This document shows positions 5,811 through 6,909 of a stretch of 6,909 nucleotides of DNA, in pieces. Position 1 is the stretch's first letter. Each line of letters starts with the position of its first letter. The translations under genes were made by a program, and so were the position numbers. The DNA comes from JBGPGW01 sp041484095 (GTDB taxonomy: Bacteria; Pseudomonadota; Alphaproteobacteria; CADEGL01): contig JBGPGW010000190.1 in NCBI GenBank assembly GCA_041484095.1, positions 1 to 6,909 of the forward strand. Direction: 5' to 3'. Under the pieces are notes generated by a model. The model made no database searches. It saw nothing but the letters and a program-made list of their open reading frames with translations, and was not told the DNA's origin.

Positions 5811-6909
5811 ATGCGCCTTCGTCCCGATACGTTTCTCTTCACGCTGGCGCTCGGCCTCCTGACGGGGCTCGGTCCGGTTTCGACCGACATGTACCTGCCC
5901 TCCCTCCCCGATATCGGCCGAACCTTCACGGCGAACACGGCGTCCGTCCAGCTCACCTTGTCGGTGTTCCTCTTGGGCTTCTCGGCCGGCCAGCTCTTCT
6001 ATGGCCCCATCTCGGACAAATACGGCCGCAAGCCCGTGCTTCTCGCGGGGCTCGGCCTCTTCGTCGCCGCGAGCGCGCTCTGCGCCTCCGCTATCTCGAT
6101 CGAGATGCTCATCGTCGCGCGCTTCCTCCAGGCGCTCGGCGCCTCGGGGCCCATCGTGCTCGCGCGCGCGATCGTGCGCGACCTCTACGAGGGCCCGCGC
6201 GCGGGGCGCGAGCTTTCGCGCATGGCGACGATCATGGGGCTCGTGCCTGCGATCGCGCCCACTTTCGGCGGGCTCATCCATGAGTTCGCGGGCTGGCGCG
6301 CCAATTTCCTGACGACGCTCCTCATCGGCCTCATCGCGGCCGGGATGGTGAGCCTCGCCTTGCCCGAGACGCTGCGCTCGAAGAGCGACAAGCCGCTCTC
6401 GCCCCTCGGCGTGCTCCGCGGATTCCGGAGCCTCCTCGCCCATCGCGGCTATGTCGCCTATATGGGTCTCGCGATGCTCACCTTCGGCGGGCTCTTCGCC
6501 TTCATCTCGGGTTCATCCTTCGTGCTGCAGGATCATTACGGGCTCAGCGAGTTCGCGTTCGGGCTTGCCTTCGGCACCTGCGTCACCGGCTTCATCACGG
6601 GCGCCGTCATCGCGTCGCGCCTGGCCCCGCGCCTCGGTCTCGACCGGCTCATCGGCATCGGCGTCGTCTGCCTCGCCGCGGGCGGCCTCATCATGCTCGC
6701 CGTGGTGCTGTTCGGCCCCGAGCACCCCGCGAGCGTCGTCCTGCCGATGATGGTCTACATGTTCGGCGTCGCCTTCGTGATGCCGCAGGCGATGGCCGGC
6801 GCGCTGACGCCGTTTCCCGACCGGGCCGGCGCCGCGGCGTCGCTTCTCGGATTCGTCCAGATGACCTTCGCCGCCATCGTCGGCATCGGCGTCGGCCATC
6901 TTCTCGAAG
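5811..6909 (+). CDS. Bcr/CflA-type multidrug MFS transporter (3' end outside window)
   Basis: The open frame runs from ATG 5811 past the window end, giving 366 residues; family members are about 400, so roughly the last helix is missing. It is an inner-membrane major facilitator of the drug:H+ antiporter (12-TM) type. Family hallmarks are STDMYLPSLPDI (24-35) after TM1, VQLTLSVFLLGFSAGQLFYG (46-65) in TM2, the MFS motif A GPISDKYGRKPV (65-76) in the TM2-TM3 loop, and RFLQALGASG (104-113). Hydrophobic segments recur at about 8-27, 47-65, 76-94, 98-120, 140-160, 166-184, 215-236, 250-270, 278-300, 307-328 and 341-362. The ATG lies 26 bases after the hydroxylase stop with no clear Shine-Dalgarno site, suggesting co-transcription and possibly coupled translation. 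By context it may export a substrate or product of the neighbouring oxidoreductases, but this is inference; a bicyclomycin or chloramphenicol role is not shown. Confidence 0.92.
   Translation, partial: MRLRPDTFLFTLALGLLTGLGPVSTDMYLPSLPDIGRTFTANTASVQLTLSVFLLGFSAGQLFYGPISDKYGRKPVLLAGLGLFVAASALCASAISIEMLIVARFLQALGASGPIVLARAIVRDLYEGPRAGRELSRMATIMGLVPAIAPTFGGLIHEFAGWRANFLTTLLIGLIAAGMVSLALPETLRSKSDKPLSPLGVLRGFRSLLAHRGYVAYMGLAMLTFGGLFAFISGSSFVLQDHYGLSEFAFGLAFGTCVTGFITGAVIASRLAPRLGLDRLIGIGVVCLAAGGLIMLAVVLFGPEHPASVVLPMMVYMFGVAFVMPQAMAGALTPFPDRAGAAASLLGFVQMTFAAIVGIGVGHLLE

Overview
The window is GC-rich throughout and its coding regions use mostly G- or C-ending codons. Together with the gene types and a C/G-rich intergenic palindrome, this suggests an alphaproteobacterial chromosome, perhaps Hyphomicrobiales or Rhodospirillales. 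That placement is an inference from composition and family resemblance, not from a marker gene. No rRNA, tRNA, CRISPR array, transposase or phage gene was seen.

Layout: (1) 19-1110, minus strand: an MtnA-type S-methyl-5-thioribose-1-phosphate isomerase, complete. (2) 1111-1338: a divergent intergenic region with ribosome binding sites at both ends. (3) 1339-2085, plus: a classical short-chain dehydrogenase/reductase (SDR) resembling the YgfF/FabG group. (4) 2086-2653: a 568-base stretch with no credible gene. It holds two C/G-rich hairpin elements in inverted orientation, and between them a decayed tandem array with a repeat of about 21 bp. (5) 2654-3376, plus: a second classical SDR. (6) 3368-3427: four 15-bp repeats that begin inside the last codons of that SDR. 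(7) 3451-5784, plus: a large molybdopterin-binding subunit of the xanthine dehydrogenase / CO-dehydrogenase-like family. (8) 5811-6909, plus: a Bcr/CflA-type multidrug MFS transporter, cut off by the window end.

The four plus-strand genes could form a small catabolic or detoxification group. A molybdenum hydroxylase would oxidise a heterocycle or aldehyde, one or two NADP(H)-linked SDRs would handle a keto/hydroxy step, and an exporter would move a substrate or product. The substrate cannot be read from the sequence. The hydroxylase lacks adjacent genes for its usual 2Fe-2S and FAD partner subunits, at least here. The MtnA gene is transcribed the other way and is probably functionally separate, in methylthioadenosine salvage.

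No clearly new system is visible. The features most worth a second look are non-coding: the inverted palindromic pair bracketing the degenerate 21-bp array, and the 15-bp repeat that contains an SDR stop codon.
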